A stretch of 53,528 bases of DNA from Chloroflexota bacterium (GTDB lineage Bacteria > Chloroflexota > Anaerolineae > Anaerolineales > Anaerolineaceae): NCBI GenBank assembly GCA_016838895.1, contig JAEKNU010000025.1, positions 1 to 53,528 on the forward strand, in the 5' to 3' direction. The position numbers were made by a program, and so were the translations under genes. Under the pieces are notes generated by a model. It was given only the letters and a program-made list of their open reading frames with translations, did not search any database and was not told where the DNA came from. Shown here piece after piece: positions 51,942 to 53,528 of the stretch (positions are counted from its first letter, which is position 1; every line of letters starts with the position of its first letter).

Positions 51942-53369
51942 TTATGATTGGTACTGGTAATTGAACCAATCCACGTAGATGATGTCACCCTCTTCCAATC
52001 CACTTAAGATCTGAATGAAAGTACCGTTGGTTAATCCGACGGTAACCGGCGTCATGATGCCTTCTTCACTGCCATCGGCGAGCAAAACACCGTAGGCGCC
52101 TTCATCATCAAGGGCATACAGGGATTCAACCGGTATCATTAATGCATCCTGAATAGAATCCTGGATAATTTCCACGGTGGCACTCAACCCGATGGGTAAT
52201 ACCTTCTCTTTCAAAGCTTCATCGGAATCAATGTTTATGGTGACTTCAACCACGCTGTATTGATCCAAGGTTTGTAATTCGGGATTGATTAATGCCACGA
52301 TACCTGTCAGGGTAATATTGGGGAATGAATCAAATATGACAGTGGCAGGTTCGCCGACGTGTACAATATCCAGATCGTTCTCATCAATATAGGCAGTGAT
52401 GGTCATGGGTTCCATGTTAACGATGGTGATAAAAGTATTGGTGGACACAATATCTCCCACCTGTCCGTTGACCGCTGAAATCGTACCATCAATGGAGGCT
52501 ACCAGCGTCATGCCATCCAGTTTTTCCTGGGCGGATGCTAGCTGGATTTCGGCACTATCTAATTGGGCCTGCAGGAGTGTTACCGCATCCGGGTCAATTC
52601 CGTTATTGTCCTTCAACAACTCGTAGTCTTCTTCTGTTTGTGCCTGATTGATCGCAGCGATTTGATATGTGGCTTCGATTTCCTGTTTTTCCAAATCCGT
52701 ATAAGCTGAGCAGTATTCCACGTTTGCCAGTGCGGTGTCATATTCTGCTTTGATCTCCAGCCATTTATCTGATCCAACGGTTTGTTTGCCCATGCGCTCT
52801 TCGTTGCGATCCACTTCTGTTTGATAATTTGCTATGGTTTCAGTGGAACAACGGGTGGAGTTCATGCCTTCATAATCTTCCAACGCATCGTTATAGGTGT
52901 CTTGTGCTTTTAGCCAGGCTTGTTTGGCTTGCAGCAGTGTTAATTCTGCATTTAGTTCAAGCTCATCAATGGCTTGCTGCGCGTTTAGAACCGCCAGATT
53001 AGCTGTGGCTACATCTGCTTCTAATGAGACGGTATTTTCCTGTTTTGCCAAAACATCACCGATGCTGACCTCGTCACCAAAGGCAACATTGACTTCTGTT
53101 ACTTCACCGGCAATCGGGAAACTTAAACTGATTTCATCAGTAGTGACCAACTCACCTGTTCCTGTAGCAGAAATAACAATTTCTCCGCGGGAAACAACAC
53201 TCTTTTGGTTTTGGGTTGTGGATTCTTCTTCAACAGGTTTATTAAATACCAGACCGATAAAAAGAAAAACAAGCAGTAAAACAATGGCTGGAATGAGCCA
53301 GGATAAAAACTTCAATTTTTCAGAAAAAATTCCAGCGTATTGCTTACGCCATTTTTGCAATATACTCAT
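51942..53369 (-). CDS. HlyD/MacA-type membrane fusion adaptor, copy 3, first gene of the exporter operon
   Basis: A 475-residue adaptor. The N-terminal helix is at about 22-43 (LSWLIPAIVLLLVFLFIGLV), preceded by a basic cytoplasmic start. SATGTGELVTTDEISLSF and LVASIDGTISAVNGQVGD are the lipoyl halves. The hairpin holds C174 (STRCSTE) and C220 (VEYCSAYTDLE), 45 residues apart, again with a Tyr-Cys-x-x-Tyr-Thr pattern. AAGGGAG lies before the ATG. A TATAAT at 53452-53457 (minus) may be the -10 box of the operon. Confidence 0.91.
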   Translation of the reverse strand: MSILQKWRKQYAGIFSEKLKFLSWLIPAIVLLLVFLFIGLVFNKPVEEESTTQNQKSVVSRGEIVISATGTGELVTTDEISLSFPIAGEVTEVNVAFGDEVSIGDVLAKQENTVSLEADVATANLAVLNAQQAIDELELNAELTLLQAKQAWLKAQDTYNDALEDYEGMNSTRCSTETIANYQTEVDRNEERMGKQTVGSDKWLEIKAEYDTALANVEYCSAYTDLEKQEIEATYQIAAINQAQTEEDYELLKDNNGIDPDAVTLLQAQLDSAEIQLASAQEKLDGMTLVASIDGTISAVNGQVGDIVSTNTFITIVNMEPMTITAYIDENDLDIVHVGEPATVIFDSFPNITLTGIVALINPELQTLDQYSVVEVTINIDSDEALKEKVLPIGLSATVEIIQDSIQDALMIPVESLYALDDEGAYGVLLADGSEEGIMTPVTVGLTNGTFIQILSGLEEGDIIYVDWFNYQYQS

Positions 53370-53451
53370 CCATCGTACTCCCTTAAATGTTAAATTTGCT
53401 CTATTACATGTTAATCTGAAGATTTAAAGAAATGGTTTAGACGCTGTGAGG

Positions 53452-53457
53452 ATTATA
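53452..53457 (-). promoter_or_regulatory. possible -10 box of the exporter operon
   Basis: TATAAT on the minus strand, 82 bases before the adaptor copy 3 start. A TTGACT lies upstream, but only 11 bases away, and the hexamer at 17-bp spacing (GTGGTC) is poor. An activator-dependent promoter is possible; support is weak. The rest of 53370-53528 shows no gene. Confidence 0.35.
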
Positions 53458-53528
53458 GTGAACCCCAAAGTCAAGACCACGAATCGACCAAATTAAGGTG
53501 GGGAATTAGCGGGATACCAAGTCCTTCA

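Overview
The window looks like a chromosomal segment of a bacterium, most likely a member of the Chloroflexota (Anaerolineae-like). This is inferred from gene content and family style, not from a marker gene. The clues are: a CUT2-type sugar importer beside several Gfo/Idh/MocA dehydrogenases, ROK proteins and a UroD-like protein; a MacAB-like exporter with three adaptors and no TolC-type outer-membrane channel; a cyanobacterial/plant-style GlgC; and palindromic repeats with GTAG...CTAC ends. No rRNA, tRNA, CRISPR array, transposase or phage gene was recognised. No stretch longer than 300 bases lacks a gene.

Layout. (1) Positions 1-11 kb, mostly plus strand: three tandem 120-residue STAS-like proteins, glgC, a P-type Ca2+-type ATPase, a MocR-type regulator, two 124-residue STAS-like proteins of a second type, an HD-domain protein, a TfoX-N-domain protein and two VOC (glyoxalase-fold) paralogues. 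(2) 11.1-18.8 kb, minus strand: a lipoprotein amino-acid-type binding protein joined to a membrane diguanylate cyclase, then a five-gene DUF4129 / membrane / MoxR / DUF58 / membrane operon. (3) 18.9-39.9 kb: a large divergent carbohydrate catabolism locus. Its minus arm holds UroD-like, GntR/UTRA regulator, SIS, SDR, FAD oxidoreductase, phosphotriesterase-family and KDPG aldolase genes. Its plus arm holds Gfo/Idh/MocA, ROK regulator, a tandem-duplicated sugar-binding lipoprotein, CUT2 ATPase, two permeases, two more Gfo/Idh/MocA proteins, DeoC, a TIM-barrel isomerase and two ROK kinases. (4) 40-42 kb, minus: WYL regulator with an alpha/beta hydrolase. (5) 42.2-46.2 kb, plus: a HEAT-like protein, an arsR / thioredoxin-like / permease operon with two matching operators, and an extended SDR. 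(6) 46.3-53.4 kb, minus: three HlyD-type adaptors, a MacB-type ATPase and permease, and a Gly-rich lipoprotein.

How the pieces work together. The carbohydrate locus can import a sugar through the ABC system, oxidise it (three Gfo/Idh/MocA, one SDR, one FAD enzyme), open a lactone (phosphotriesterase-family protein), isomerise it (TIM barrel, SIS), phosphorylate it (two ROK kinases) and split it (KDPG aldolase, DeoC). The substrate cannot be read from the sequence. Its two arms start from back-to-back promoters between 25455 and 25515, each followed by a related palindrome of the form TGTnCGnACA. The plus-strand promoter matches the sigma-70 consensus exactly (TTGACA, 17 bp, TATAAT).

Most striking points: an in-frame 330-codon duplication that puts two nearly identical binding domains behind one lipoprotein signal; the mirrored operators of the divergent locus; three adaptor proteins that each carry a cysteine pair in the hairpin region; matched ArsR operators; and a general tendency to tandem paralogues. 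All positions and motif counts were read by eye. Percent identities are hand estimates and homology calls rest on recognised motifs, not on searches.
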